A stretch of DNA of 64,000 nucleotides from DATFYM01 sp035315065. GTDB lineage: Bacteria; Acidobacteriota; Terriglobia; UBA7540. Location: NCBI GenBank assembly GCA_035315065.1, contig DATFYM010000241.1, positions 5,284-69,283 on the forward strand. The letters are read 5' to 3'. How positions within the stretch are numbered: the first letter of the stretch is position 1; each line of letters begins with the position of its first letter. A model generated the notes under the pieces. That model was not told the origin of the DNA, ran no database searches, and saw only the letters and a program-made list of their open reading frames with translations. A program made the position numbers and the translations under genes. Of this stretch, positions 38,066 through 47,320 are shown one piece after another.

Positions 38066-40537
38066 ATGGCTAGTTTAACCTGGGAGATAAATCGAGTGAG
38101 CAAGAGAATAGAGCTGATTGCAAAGTGGCTGTTGTTGGTTTGCTGGATCCTTCCCGTCTCGGTCTTCGGTCAATCCAAGACGGGTGGCACCGGCGCTTCG
38201 ATGATAGGAGTATGCGGCCCGCCCGCCTACTGCGCCCGCGCCGATCTGAGCGTTCAGCAGGAATCTCCGCTACCATTTCCTATCGGGCCGCAAGGTTATA
38301 CGAACTTTCCCTACAACACGGTCTTCATCGACCCTGATTTCGGCGAACGCATCCTTCGCGTAACGGATAACACGACCCTCACCGGCGCGAGTTGCTTTAA
38401 TCTGTCGGCGCCAAATAACTCTCAGTTGAGCGATGGCGGAAACTCCGACGACAACGGTTTTAGCTCGGACTCCAAGTGGCTTCGTGTCGCCGACAGCAAC
38501 GGAAATTTCTGGCTGTTTTCCTTTAATCCTGCCACCATGCAGGTCGGATGTGTAAAGGCAACCGGGACCGCAGAAGGCCAACTTCCTTTCGGCAACGCCC
38601 AATTCGGCCGATCGCTGGCTGATGCGGGAATCTACTTCGGTGTCCCTGGGGGAGGAAGTTGGGCGCCGGAAGTCCAGACGTACAATGTGAGCACTGGAGG
38701 CTATGCGACGATTGTCGATTTCCGCACATGCTCCGGCCTCTCATGGCTCTCTTCGTTGTCGCACGGCAGCCTGAGCTGGAACACGACGCCTAACCTCAGT
38801 CTGAACGACGACGTCATTTCCGAGTCGATGGGACCCACCCAGAATGAAGGCTGGATCACGATGGTATACCAGCAATCGACCGGGAAGTGTGGGTGGTTGG
38901 ATACGCGCACGGGACAGATCGGCGGTAATCTGTGGCCGGGCGTGACCCAGGTTGCGGGAGCGTTTCCGCTAAACTTCGGTGTCAATGGGGGTCCCTCCGT
39001 TCCCACGGCTGTGGCAACCACAGGCGGCTCCCTCATCACAGGCCACCAATACGCCATCCAGTACTCCTTGGTCTATGAAACCACGGCGAACGGGAAAGGC
39101 GAGAGCGCCGGATCGACGGTCCAGTACGTGACCCTGGGCGGCAGCAACACGGCCATCTCGCTTCCTTCTCCTGCCGCCAGTGCCAACGATTCGGTGCCGT
39201 GGAGCCATTACAACATCTATGCCTGCGACAACACGGCGAGCCCCGGTTGCACGCCAACCCTCCAGCCGGCCGGGAACCTTGGCTGCTCGATGGGTAAACC
39301 AACCTTGGGCGTGTCGGTGAACACCACCGGCTCGACAACCTACACTTACATCGAAGAAGCTGACGGCCCAACCTGCAACACCTGGGACACGGAGACCATT
39401 TCGAATGGGGCTGCTGCGCCCAACAACACGCTGACCCCCGGCGCGGTCTCGGGAGCCTATTTCTATAGGGTCATTAAGGGCGCCTGGAGCGCGGGGACAG
39501 CGACCGTCGACCAAGGTGTCTATCCCGGACAACTCTCGTACGCAGGGTCGACAGGTGGCGCCAGCGTTACGGATACCGGTCAGACCATTCTACTCTCTGC
39601 CGTGGGGACGATGTCCTGCAACGCTTCCTACACTTGGATGCCGACCCCGGGTCCGCCCTATAACTGCAACAATAATGCTACGCTTATGGCGATCTCCGCC
39701 GGCGGGCCTGCCGCCCCCACCACCAGCACTCTCGGCATCTTTCTCCATGAAATAACGCTGTCTTTTGACGGCAGCCAAGTATTGCTGAGCACCGAGGCGC
39801 TTTCAGGGTCCCCGGTGCTTTGGAAGATAGGCACGTCGACCGCCGTGTGGTGCAACATGAACAGCGGTTTTGAGAATCCACCCAACTCCTACGCACCCTG
39901 TGGAGGCCACGTTTCGATGGCCTATAACGGGCTCCTGGATGTATACTCAGCCCGTGTCCACGATGATCCCGGCCAAAACTTCTCGGTGACTTGGAGGCCG
40001 TGGGCGGCAATCTCGTCTAATGTTACCGGCACCTGCGCGTCGGGCGCGATCACGGTGACCTGCGAAACCGTCACCACATTTCCTGCCGTTGACCCCAACG
40101 GCACCGACAATTATGATTCTCATCCCAGTTGGAACAATACGCGGGCCGGCAGCGAGCCGTATACTCCCTATCTCGTGTCAACCGATGCCGCCGACTCCAA
40201 CCCATTTATGACGCCAACCTACATCGGGCGGGCGTGGGCCAGGGAGGTATACGCAGTGAACCCTCTAACTGGCATCGGCTACCGGTTTGCGCACCACCGA
40301 GCGACCAGCGTGGCCTATAATTATGGCGGCACTTGCAGTGTCCTGCCGCACTGCGAAAGTGCATTCGGCCATGCAAGCATTGCGCAAAATTCCGATGACG
40401 GGAAGTGGGCGGTGTTTAATAGCGACATGGACTGGCTGCTTGGCTGTAAGCCAAATACAACCTGTACTTACAATAGTGCCGGGCAAGTGATCTCTGGAGA
40501 ATCGCGAGTGGATGTGTTTATTGTGGAGTTGAAGTGA
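38066..40537 (+). CDS. Large exported protein, paralogue 1 of 3
   Basis: An 823-residue exported protein; signal segment KWLLLVCWILPVSVFGQS. The opening IxPDFGERILRVTD (FIDPDFGERILRVTDNTTLT) is shared with the two downstream paralogues. The order after it is: a propeller- or sandwich-like region with SSDSKWLRVADSNGNFWLFS and SGLSWLSSL, a Fn3-like insert (HQYAIQYSLVYETTANGKGE to TYTYIEEADGPTC), and a closing region with TPTYIGRAWAREVYAVNP and the shared C-terminus GESRVDVFIVELK. No catalytic motif recognised. The start is uncertain: ATG 38066 is used, but GTG 38096 has a GGGAG at nine bases and is also plausible. It is the most divergent of the three copies. Confidence 0.7.
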   Translation: MASLTWEINRVSKRIELIAKWLLLVCWILPVSVFGQSKTGGTGASMIGVCGPPAYCARADLSVQQESPLPFPIGPQGYTNFPYNTVFIDPDFGERILRVTDNTTLTGASCFNLSAPNNSQLSDGGNSDDNGFSSDSKWLRVADSNGNFWLFSFNPATMQVGCVKATGTAEGQLPFGNAQFGRSLADAGIYFGVPGGGSWAPEVQTYNVSTGGYATIVDFRTCSGLSWLSSLSHGSLSWNTTPNLSLNDDVISESMGPTQNEGWITMVYQQSTGKCGWLDTRTGQIGGNLWPGVTQVAGAFPLNFGVNGGPSVPTAVATTGGSLITGHQYAIQYSLVYETTANGKGESAGSTVQYVTLGGSNTAISLPSPAASANDSVPWSHYNIYACDNTASPGCTPTLQPAGNLGCSMGKPTLGVSVNTTGSTTYTYIEEADGPTCNTWDTETISNGAAAPNNTLTPGAVSGAYFYRVIKGAWSAGTATVDQGVYPGQLSYAGSTGGASVTDTGQTILLSAVGTMSCNASYTWMPTPGPPYNCNNNATLMAISAGGPAAPTTSTLGIFLHEITLSFDGSQVLLSTEALSGSPVLWKIGTSTAVWCNMNSGFENPPNSYAPCGGHVSMAYNGLLDVYSARVHDDPGQNFSVTWRPWAAISSNVTGTCASGAITVTCETVTTFPAVDPNGTDNYDSHPSWNNTRAGSEPYTPYLVSTDAADSNPFMTPTYIGRAWAREVYAVNPLTGIGYRFAHHRATSVAYNYGGTCSVLPHCESAFGHASIAQNSDDGKWAVFNSDMDWLLGCKPNTTCTYNSAGQVISGESRVDVFIVELK

Positions 40538-40544
40538 CACTGGG

Positions 40545-40686
40545 GAAAAAATAACCACAGAGGCACCGAGACACAGAGAAGAGAAAAAGGAACCACGCGA
40601 AGACGACGTTCGTTTCGTTAAGATTATCCATTTTTCTCTGTGCCTCTGCGCCTCTGTGGTAGATTTTATTTTCGATTACTTCACAG
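40545..40686. repeat. CACAGAG palindromic element, copy 4 (degenerate ends)
   Basis: CCACAGAGGCACCGAGACAC and TCTCTGTGCCTCTGCGCCTC arms; outer ends AAAAATAACC and ATTACTTCACAG. Confidence 0.85.
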
Positions 40687-41538
40687 CCATATACGGCGTT
40701 AGGGCAGCCTTCGAACGGCGGGGCTAAAGCCCCGCCCTTCCAACTCCCGGTGAGAAATACAGATTAGTTTCCGTGATTGAGTCATTGAGTATTGGTTAGT
40801 GGGTGGACCCAGGTACGATACGAACGCCGGCTCCCTGCGAGACTAGTTCATACTACCGTCCATTATCCGATTGGTGACGGTAGAAGAGCTGAGGATAGCA
40901 CGACGGTGACGGGCTGAATGCAAACGCCGATGACCGATGAGAGAAGGATCTCCCTTCTGCCGGGTGTAGGTCTTACCCACTGACTTGGTAATTCTTTCAC
41001 CCTTGTCTCACTTGATGGACTGGCTGGATATAGCTGAATCTTTCGGCTTCGATCCCGAGTTCGTCACGTCACCTTTGTTTGCTTTGGATTGGCGACGCCG
41101 GCGCTGATCAGCACGAACTTCCCTCGACATTGGCAGCGTTCTTGCGGCGAACCCTCCGTCAACTTGCCCACGTCACCAGCATGAAGGGCGGCGCACAGGG
41201 GGGTGCAGTCCGATTCTGGCTCTCACATTGGCATCTTAGCTCCGCGTACCGTCCGCGGTTGCGTCACTCCCTCATCTTCAGCCCAAGTCACCGGCACCTG
41301 ATTCCGGCTGAGGGCCGCCGAAGATAGAGTTGTCGAAGCAAAGCGCTGGGCGAGGTCATCGCCGCCCAACCAATCGGGCAGGGTGATTCCAGGAGCCAGC
41401 ACCCAGCCAGCGCGGGATGTGCTACTCACCGGTATGTCAATTATGAAGATGGTGATTTTGAGTTTCGTCAGCCCTAGCAGGCTGAGATTTGCCACAAAGA
41501 GTCAGCGATGTGCAATCGCTGCAAAAGGAGAGATTGAG
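40687..41538. other. Long leader region of paralogue 2
   Basis: No gene seen. It has a perfect palindrome at 40717-40736 (GGCGGGGCTAAAGCCCCGCC). From about 40990 onward the sequence is closely similar to 44088-44706 (upstream of paralogue 3), which shows that the noncoding region was duplicated with the gene. Confidence 0.7.
41503..41530 (+). promoter_or_regulatory. Leader hairpin and ribosome binding site of paralogue 2
   Basis: CAGCGAT and ATCGCTG form a 7-bp stem with a 5-nt loop, ending two bases before AAAGGAG (41524-41530), which is eight bases from the ATG. The same arrangement is conserved in unit B. Confidence 0.6.
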
Positions 41539-44076
41539 ATGAAAAAGATGATCGCAATGATCGACAAGAGGAGTCAGGGAATGAGTCGCAGGGCAGCAAT
41601 GGGGGCGGTCATGCTGGCGATGTTCATGGCCCTGCCAAGTTGGGGGCCAGGGAGTCGCAACGGTACTGGAATGGCCCAGGACGTCGTGCCTGACCTCGCG
41701 AGCTGTTCAGGATCCCTGCCATATCCTTGCGCTCGCACCGATGTGAATATCCAGCAGGAATCTCCGCTGCCCTTCAATGTGGGGCCGGAGGGCTACACAA
41801 ACTTTCCCGCCAACACGGTCTTTACCGACCCTGACTTTGGCGAACGCATTCTTCGCGTGACGGACAACAATACGCTGATCAGCGATGGCTGTTTCAACCA
41901 GCCATCGGTGAGCAACTCCAACCTCAGCAATGGGGGGGCCGCCCTCGACAACGTCTTTAGTTCGGACTCGAAGTGGTTTCGCGTCGCCGATAATAATGGA
42001 AACCGCTGGCTGTTTTCCTTCAATCCGGCCACCATGCAGGCGTCCTGCGTGCAAGTGCCGAGTACGGCTAGCAATGCGCTTCCCTTCGGCAACGGACAAT
42101 TCGGCAGGTCGATTACTGATCCCGGAATCTACTTTGGGATACCGATGGGGTCGAATTGGGCACCGGAAGTCCAGTCCTACAATGTCGCCACCGGTCAGTA
42201 CGCAACCGTGGTGGACTTCCGCCAGTGCGCCGGGCTTTCCTGGCTCTCTTCCTTGCCTCATTCGGCGCTGGCGTGGACACCGACTCCCCAACTGTCGTGG
42301 AACGACAATCGCGTCGCCGTATCCTTCGGACCAACCCAAAACGAAGGCTGGCTTACGGCCGTCTACCAGCGGTCAACCGGCCAGTGCGGTTGGGTCGATA
42401 CCCGAACCGGGCAGATCGGCGGCAATTTCTGGCCCAACCAGACACAAATGTCGGGAGCATTTCCGCTCAACTTCAATGTGAATGGTGGGCCGGCGGTGCC
42501 TCTCGCTACGGCAACTACGGGAGGATCTCTGACCCCTGGGGACCAGTACGCCATCCAGTATTCGCTGGTCTACGAGACGGTGGCCAACGGCAAAGGCGAG
42601 ACCGCTGCGTCGCCCATCCAGTACATTACCTTGAGCGCCGCTCAAAATGCTGTCGCTCTTCCTTCGCCTGCCGCCAGTGCCAACGATGCCGTGCCGTGGA
42701 GTCACTACAACATTTATGCCTGCGACAATACCGCGAGCCCCGGTTGCACGCCAACCCTCCAACCGGCGGCGAACCTTGGCTGCTCGATGGCAAACCCAAC
42801 CTTGGAAGTTCAGCCCGTTGTCGTCGGTTCGACCTCCTACACCTACATCGAAGAGGCTGAGGGCCAAACTTGCAACACTTGGGACATTGAGACCATTAAC
42901 AATGGAACTGCCCCGGCTAACAACACGTTAACACCGGGATCGGTGGCCGGCGCTTACTTCTACCGAGTCATTAGGGGCCCTTGGACTGCGGGAACTGCAA
43001 CCGCTGTCCACGGCATTTACCCTGGGGACCTATGGTATGGTTCGTCGGCCGCCGGGGCCAGCGTTACGGATACCGGTATAGGTGATTCGTCGGCTGGGGG
43101 GGCCAACGTCACGGATTCCGGTCAGACCATTCTGCTCTCTGCAGTGGGAACGATGTCCTGCAACGCTTCTTACACCTGGATGCCGACCCCCGGTCCGCCC
43201 TACACGTGTAACAACAACTCCCAGTTGATCGCGATTTCAGCCGGTGGACCTCCCGCCCCCACCGTCAGCACCCTGGGCATCTTCCAGCACGAAATGCTTC
43301 TCTCCCTCAGCGGCAGTTGGGCGCAATTCAGTCAGGAAGCTCTTCTGGGCTCGAATGTTTTCTGGAACGTTGGCCGCTCGACGAGCCTCTGGTGCAATGT
43401 TAGCGGCAATTTGGAGAATCCGCCCAATTCCTATGCAACGTGCGACGGGCATAGCTCATGGGGGTCCGCAGGTCCTATTTTTAGTGGCGGGACCAATACT
43501 GATCCGGGCGACAACTATGACAATAGCTGGCGTCCTTCCCCCGGCGTCCGGAGCGAGCCAGCCAATCATGCTACTTGCAGTACCGGTCCCACGAATGTCA
43601 TTTGCGCGTCGATTGCCAAATTTCCGGCGGTCGATCCCAACGGCTTCGAAGGCATCGATCAGCACACGTCCTGGAACAACAATCATGGACTTGATCTCTT
43701 TACCCCTTATCTCGTCTCGACCGAGATGAGCGGTGGTCAGAGTTTTACGACGCCCACTTACATCGGACGGGGATGGGCTCGGGAGATTTTCGCCGTGAAC
43801 CCCGCCACCGCCGTTGTCTACCGATTTGCTCACCATCGGGCCACGGGCACAGCGTACTACAACGAGACGGCATGCAACGTAGCTCCTACGTGTGCAAGCG
43901 CCCTCGGACACCAGGGAATTGCCATTATGTCCGTCGACGGAAAGTGGGGCATGTTCACCAGTGATATGGATTGGCTCCTCGGCTGCAGGCCCTTAGTGAG
44001 CTGCACGTACAATAGCAACGGGCAGGTGACCTCCGGGGAATCCCGGGCGGACGTGTTCATTGTAGAATTGAAATGA
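41539..44076 (+). CDS. Large exported protein, paralogue 2 of 3
   Basis: An 845-residue exported protein; ATG 41539 follows AAAGGAG. The N-terminus has a twin-arginine-like signal (MSRRAAMGAVMLAMFMALPS), cleaved probably near GMAQ. The mature protein is close to paralogue 3 throughout and clearly related to paralogue 1: FTDPDFGERILRVTDNNTL, FSSDSKWFRVADNNGNRWLF, SGLSWLSSLPHSA-like segments, a Fn3-like insert (DQYAIQYSLVYETVANGKGE), and the ending GESRADVFIVELK. It carries an extra short insert (VTDTGIGDSSAGGANVTDSG) absent from paralogue 3, a local duplication. Function unknown; the shared charged loops and cysteines suggest a folded extracellular domain. Confidence 0.75.
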   Translation: MKKMIAMIDKRSQGMSRRAAMGAVMLAMFMALPSWGPGSRNGTGMAQDVVPDLASCSGSLPYPCARTDVNIQQESPLPFNVGPEGYTNFPANTVFTDPDFGERILRVTDNNTLISDGCFNQPSVSNSNLSNGGAALDNVFSSDSKWFRVADNNGNRWLFSFNPATMQASCVQVPSTASNALPFGNGQFGRSITDPGIYFGIPMGSNWAPEVQSYNVATGQYATVVDFRQCAGLSWLSSLPHSALAWTPTPQLSWNDNRVAVSFGPTQNEGWLTAVYQRSTGQCGWVDTRTGQIGGNFWPNQTQMSGAFPLNFNVNGGPAVPLATATTGGSLTPGDQYAIQYSLVYETVANGKGETAASPIQYITLSAAQNAVALPSPAASANDAVPWSHYNIYACDNTASPGCTPTLQPAANLGCSMANPTLEVQPVVVGSTSYTYIEEAEGQTCNTWDIETINNGTAPANNTLTPGSVAGAYFYRVIRGPWTAGTATAVHGIYPGDLWYGSSAAGASVTDTGIGDSSAGGANVTDSGQTILLSAVGTMSCNASYTWMPTPGPPYTCNNNSQLIAISAGGPPAPTVSTLGIFQHEMLLSLSGSWAQFSQEALLGSNVFWNVGRSTSLWCNVSGNLENPPNSYATCDGHSSWGSAGPIFSGGTNTDPGDNYDNSWRPSPGVRSEPANHATCSTGPTNVICASIAKFPAVDPNGFEGIDQHTSWNNNHGLDLFTPYLVSTEMSGGQSFTTPTYIGRGWAREIFAVNPATAVVYRFAHHRATGTAYYNETACNVAPTCASALGHQGIAIMSVDGKWGMFTSDMDWLLGCRPLVSCTYNSNGQVTSGESRADVFIVELK

Positions 44077-44426
44077 CCGCCGTGTAAGTTTTTCACCTTG
44101 CGGCTCACTCGATGAGCGGAGCCGATATAGCTGCGCTTTTCGGCTTCGCTCCCGAGTTGGTCAGCTCGACCTTTATTTGCTTTGGATTGGTCATGCCGGC
44201 GCTGATCAGCGCCAACGCCCCTCGATATTGGCAGCGTTCTTGCGGCACCCCCCCCTTTGACTTGCCCGAGTCACCGGCAAAAAGGGGCAGCGCAGAGGGG
44301 GGGTTCAATCCCATTAGTTCTCTCTCCCGCATTGGCACATTAGCCCCGCGTACCGTCCGTGGTTGCGGCCAATCACACTCCCTCATCTTAAGCCGAAATC
44401 ACCGGCACCGGTAGTGTCCTAATTTG

Positions 44427-44523
44427 GCTTTGGAGTGCGGCAGCTTGCTGCCGCTTTTCTACCGCAGCAGCGCTGCGCCGAGCAGCGAGAACAAAGCGGC
44501 AGCAAGCTGCCGTACTCCAAAGC
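44427..44523. repeat. GCGGCAGC palindromic element, intact copy
   Basis: The 31-nt arms starting GCTTTGGAGTGCGGCAGC and ending GCTGCCGTACTCCAAAGC differ at a single position. The middle holds ACCGCAGCAGCGCTGCGCC. The equivalent place in unit A has no such element. Confidence 0.92.
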
Positions 44524-44670
44524 GTCACCGCCGCCCAACCAACAGGGTAGGGTGATTCCAAGGGTCAGTACTCAGCCAGCGCGGCATGTACTATTCACCG
44601 ATATATCAATTATGACGATGATGAAATTGAGTTTCGACGGCCTTAGCAGGCTGAGATTTGCCACAAAAGT

Positions 44671-44698
44671 CAGCGATGCGCAATCGCTGCGAAAGGAG
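44671..44698 (+). promoter_or_regulatory. Leader hairpin and ribosome binding site of paralogue 3
   Basis: CAGCGAT and ATCGCTG again form a 7-bp stem with a 5-nt loop just ahead of AAAGGAG (44692-44698). Two loop bases differ from unit A while the stem is unchanged. Confidence 0.6.
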
Positions 44699-44706
44699 AG
44701 AAGGAG

Positions 44707-47205
44707 ATGAAAAACGTGGCTGTCGGTCGCAACAGGAGGAGTCAGGGAATGAGTCGTAGGGCAGCAACCGGGGCGGTCGTGCTGGCGATTGCCCTGGCCC
44801 TGCCAAGTTGGGGGCCGGGGCGCAACGGTGCCGGAATGGCCCAGGAGCGGGCAGAGCGCGTTCCTGCCCTCGCGAATTGTTCAGGAACCTTGCCATATCC
44901 TTGTGCTCGCACCGATCTGAATACCCAGCAGGAATCTCGGTTGCCCTTCAACGTCGGGCCCGAGGGCTACACGAACTTTCCCGCCAACACGGTCTTTGTC
45001 GACCCTGACTTTGGCGAACGCATTCTTCGCGTGACGGACAACAATACTCTGACCAGCGCTGGCTGTTTCGGCCAGCCAGCGGGGAACAACTCCAACATCA
45101 GCAATGGGGGGGCCGCCCTCGACAATGTTTTTAGTTCGGACTCCAAGTGGCTTCGCGCCAGCGATAATAATGGAAATCACTGGCTGTTTTCCTTCAATCC
45201 GGCCACCATGCAGGCGTCCTGCGTGAAAGTTCCGAGTACGGCTAGCAAGGCGCTTCCCTTCGGCAACGGACAATTCGGCAGGTCGGTTGCCGATGCCGGA
45301 GTCTACTTTGGGATACCCATGGGGGCGGGTTGGGCGCCGGAAGTCCAGAGCTACAATGTCGCCAAGAGCCAGTACGCAATCGTGGTGGACTTCCGCCAGT
45401 GCGCCGGGCTCTCCTGGCTCTCTTCCTTGCCTCACTCGGCGCTGGTGTGGACGCCGACTCCCCAACTCTCGTCGGACGACAATCACGTTGCCGTATCCTT
45501 CGGACCAACACAAAATGAAGGCTGGATTACGGCAGTCTACGAGCGGTCAACCGGCAAGTGCGGTTGGGTAGATACGCGAACCGGGCAGATCGGCGGCAAC
45601 CTCTGGCCCAACGAGACGCAGATGTCGGGGGCATTTCCACTCGACTTCGATTTGAATGGCGGGCCGGCAGTGCCTTTCGCTACGGCAACTACAGGAGGGT
45701 CTCTCACTCCTAAGCATCAGTACGCCATCCAGTACTCCCTGGTCTACGAGACGGTCGCCAACGGCAAAGGCGAGACCGCTGCGTCGCCCATTCAGTACCT
45801 CACCTTGGGCGCCGCTCAAAACGCTATCACCCTTCCTTCGCCTGCCGCCAGTGAGAACGATGCCCTGCCGTGGAGTCACTACAACATTTATGCCTGCGAT
45901 AATACGGCGCATCCCCAGTGCACGCCGACCCTTCAACCGGCCGCGAACCTTGGCTGCTCGATGGCAAAACCAACCTTGGGAGTTAAGGCCAAAGTCGCCG
46001 GTTCGACCTCCTACACCTACATCGAAGAGGCTGAGGGCCGAACCTGCAACACCTGGGACATCGAAACCATCAAGAATGGATCTGCCACGCCCAACAACAC
46101 GTTAACACCGGGGCCGGTGGCCGGCGCCTACTTCTACAAGGTCATCAAAGGCGTTTGGACTGCGGGAACGGCAACCGCTGTCCACGGCATCAACCCTGGG
46201 GACTTATGGTATGGTTCGTCGGTTGCCGGAGCCAACGTTACGGATACCAGTCAGACCGCCCTGCTCTCTGCAGTGGGAACGATGTCCTGCAACGCTTCTT
46301 ACACCTGGATGCCGACCCCCGGTCCGCCGTACACGTGCAACAACAACTCCAAATTGATCGCGACTTCAGCCGGTGGACCTCCCGCCCCTACCACCAGCAC
46401 GCTGGGGATCTTCCAGCACGAAATGCTTCTCTCCCTCAGCGGCAGTTGGGTGCAATTCAGTCAGGAGGCCCTTGGGGGCTCGAATGTATTCTGGAACCTT
46501 GGCACCTCGACGAGCCTCTGGTGCAATGTTAGCAGCAATCTGGAGAATCCACCCAATTCCTATGCAACGTGCGGGGGGCATAACGCATGGGGGTCCACAG
46601 GTGTTACTTTTAGTGGGGGGACCAATACTGATCCGGGGGGAAACTTCGACAATAGCTGGCGCTCTTCCGGCGACATCCGGACCGATCCAGTCCGTCACAC
46701 CACTTGCAGTACCGGTCCCACGAATGTCATTTGCGCGTTGATTGCTGCGTTTCCGCCGGTCGATCCCAACGGCTTCGAAGGCATCGATCAGCACACATCC
46801 TGGAACAACAATTATGGAAGTGATCTCTCTACCCCTTATCTCGTCTCGACCGAGATGAGCGGTGGTCAGAGGTTTACGACGCCCACTTACATCGGACGGG
46901 GATGGGCTCGCGAAATTTTCGCCGTGAACCCCGCCCACGGCACTGTCTACCGATTTGCTCACCATCGGGCCACGGGCACCGCGTACTACAACGAGACGGC
47001 ATGCAACGTAGCTCCTACGTGTGCAAGCGCCTTCTCACACCAGAGCATTGCCATTATGTCCGACGACGGAAAGTGGGCCATGTTCACCAGTGATATGGAC
47101 TGGCTCCTCGGCTGTAGGCCGTTGGTGACCTGCACGTACAATGGCAACGGGCAGGTGAGCTCCGGGGAATCCCGGGCGGACGTGTTCATTGTAGAATTGA
47201 AATGA
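44707..47205 (+). CDS. Large exported protein, paralogue 3 of 3
   Basis: An 832-residue exported protein starting MKNVAVGRNRRSQGMSRRAA, with signal peptide GAVVLAIALALPSWG and likely cleavage near GMAQ. It is nearly collinear with paralogue 2: FVDPDFGERILRVTDNNTLT, FSSDSKWLRASDNNGNHWLF, HQYAIQYSLVYETVANGKGE, TWMPTPGPPYTCNNNS, TPTYIGRGWAREIFAVNP, GESRADVFIVELK. A purine-rich GGAGAGAAGGAG stands before the ATG. A perfect hairpin follows the stop. Function unknown. Confidence 0.75.
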   Translation: MKNVAVGRNRRSQGMSRRAATGAVVLAIALALPSWGPGRNGAGMAQERAERVPALANCSGTLPYPCARTDLNTQQESRLPFNVGPEGYTNFPANTVFVDPDFGERILRVTDNNTLTSAGCFGQPAGNNSNISNGGAALDNVFSSDSKWLRASDNNGNHWLFSFNPATMQASCVKVPSTASKALPFGNGQFGRSVADAGVYFGIPMGAGWAPEVQSYNVAKSQYAIVVDFRQCAGLSWLSSLPHSALVWTPTPQLSSDDNHVAVSFGPTQNEGWITAVYERSTGKCGWVDTRTGQIGGNLWPNETQMSGAFPLDFDLNGGPAVPFATATTGGSLTPKHQYAIQYSLVYETVANGKGETAASPIQYLTLGAAQNAITLPSPAASENDALPWSHYNIYACDNTAHPQCTPTLQPAANLGCSMAKPTLGVKAKVAGSTSYTYIEEAEGRTCNTWDIETIKNGSATPNNTLTPGPVAGAYFYKVIKGVWTAGTATAVHGINPGDLWYGSSVAGANVTDTSQTALLSAVGTMSCNASYTWMPTPGPPYTCNNNSKLIATSAGGPPAPTTSTLGIFQHEMLLSLSGSWVQFSQEALGGSNVFWNLGTSTSLWCNVSSNLENPPNSYATCGGHNAWGSTGVTFSGGTNTDPGGNFDNSWRSSGDIRTDPVRHTTCSTGPTNVICALIAAFPPVDPNGFEGIDQHTSWNNNYGSDLSTPYLVSTEMSGGQRFTTPTYIGRGWAREIFAVNPAHGTVYRFAHHRATGTAYYNETACNVAPTCASAFSHQSIAIMSDDGKWAMFTSDMDWLLGCRPLVTCTYNGNGQVSSGESRADVFIVELK

Positions 47206-47232
47206 ACTGCACTCGGGAAACGGCTGCAAAAT

Positions 47233-47269
47233 AAGGTATGATGGGTGTGAAGGACACCCATCATACCTT
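47233..47269. terminator. Perfect 16-bp stem-loop after paralogue 3
   Basis: Arms 47233-47248 (AAGGTATGATGGGTGT) and 47254-47269 are exact reverse complements around a GAAGG loop. There is no T-run, so it is either an unusual terminator or an RNA-stabilising hairpin that separates the island from the polysaccharide cluster. Confidence 0.6.
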
Positions 47270-47320
47270 GTTGACCGAGAGGGGAAGGACAGTCCTGATC
47301 ACAGTTCTTAATGTCGCCCG

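Larger units (their letters stand above)
40990..44087 (+). repeat. Tandem duplication, unit A
   Basis: About 3.1 kb comprising roughly 550 bp of noncoding leader plus the paralogue 2 gene. It is followed directly by a similar unit. Shared landmarks: GATATAGCTG, TGCTTTGGATTGG, GCGTACCGTCCG, CATCTT and the pre-gene hairpin. Confidence 0.85.
44088..47205 (+). repeat. Tandem duplication, unit B
   Basis: Second copy of the 3.1-kb unit. Unlike unit A, its leader carries a GCGGCAGC palindromic element (44427-44523). Confidence 0.85.

Noticed and set aside
41440..41530. Riboswitch in the leader of paralogues 2 and 3
   Set aside because: Only short stems are conserved between two recent duplicates; none of the core motifs of riboswitch classes I know is present.
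44115..44414. 100-codon frame in the unit B leader
   Set aside because: The matching region of unit A is not open in the same frame, so coding is not conserved.
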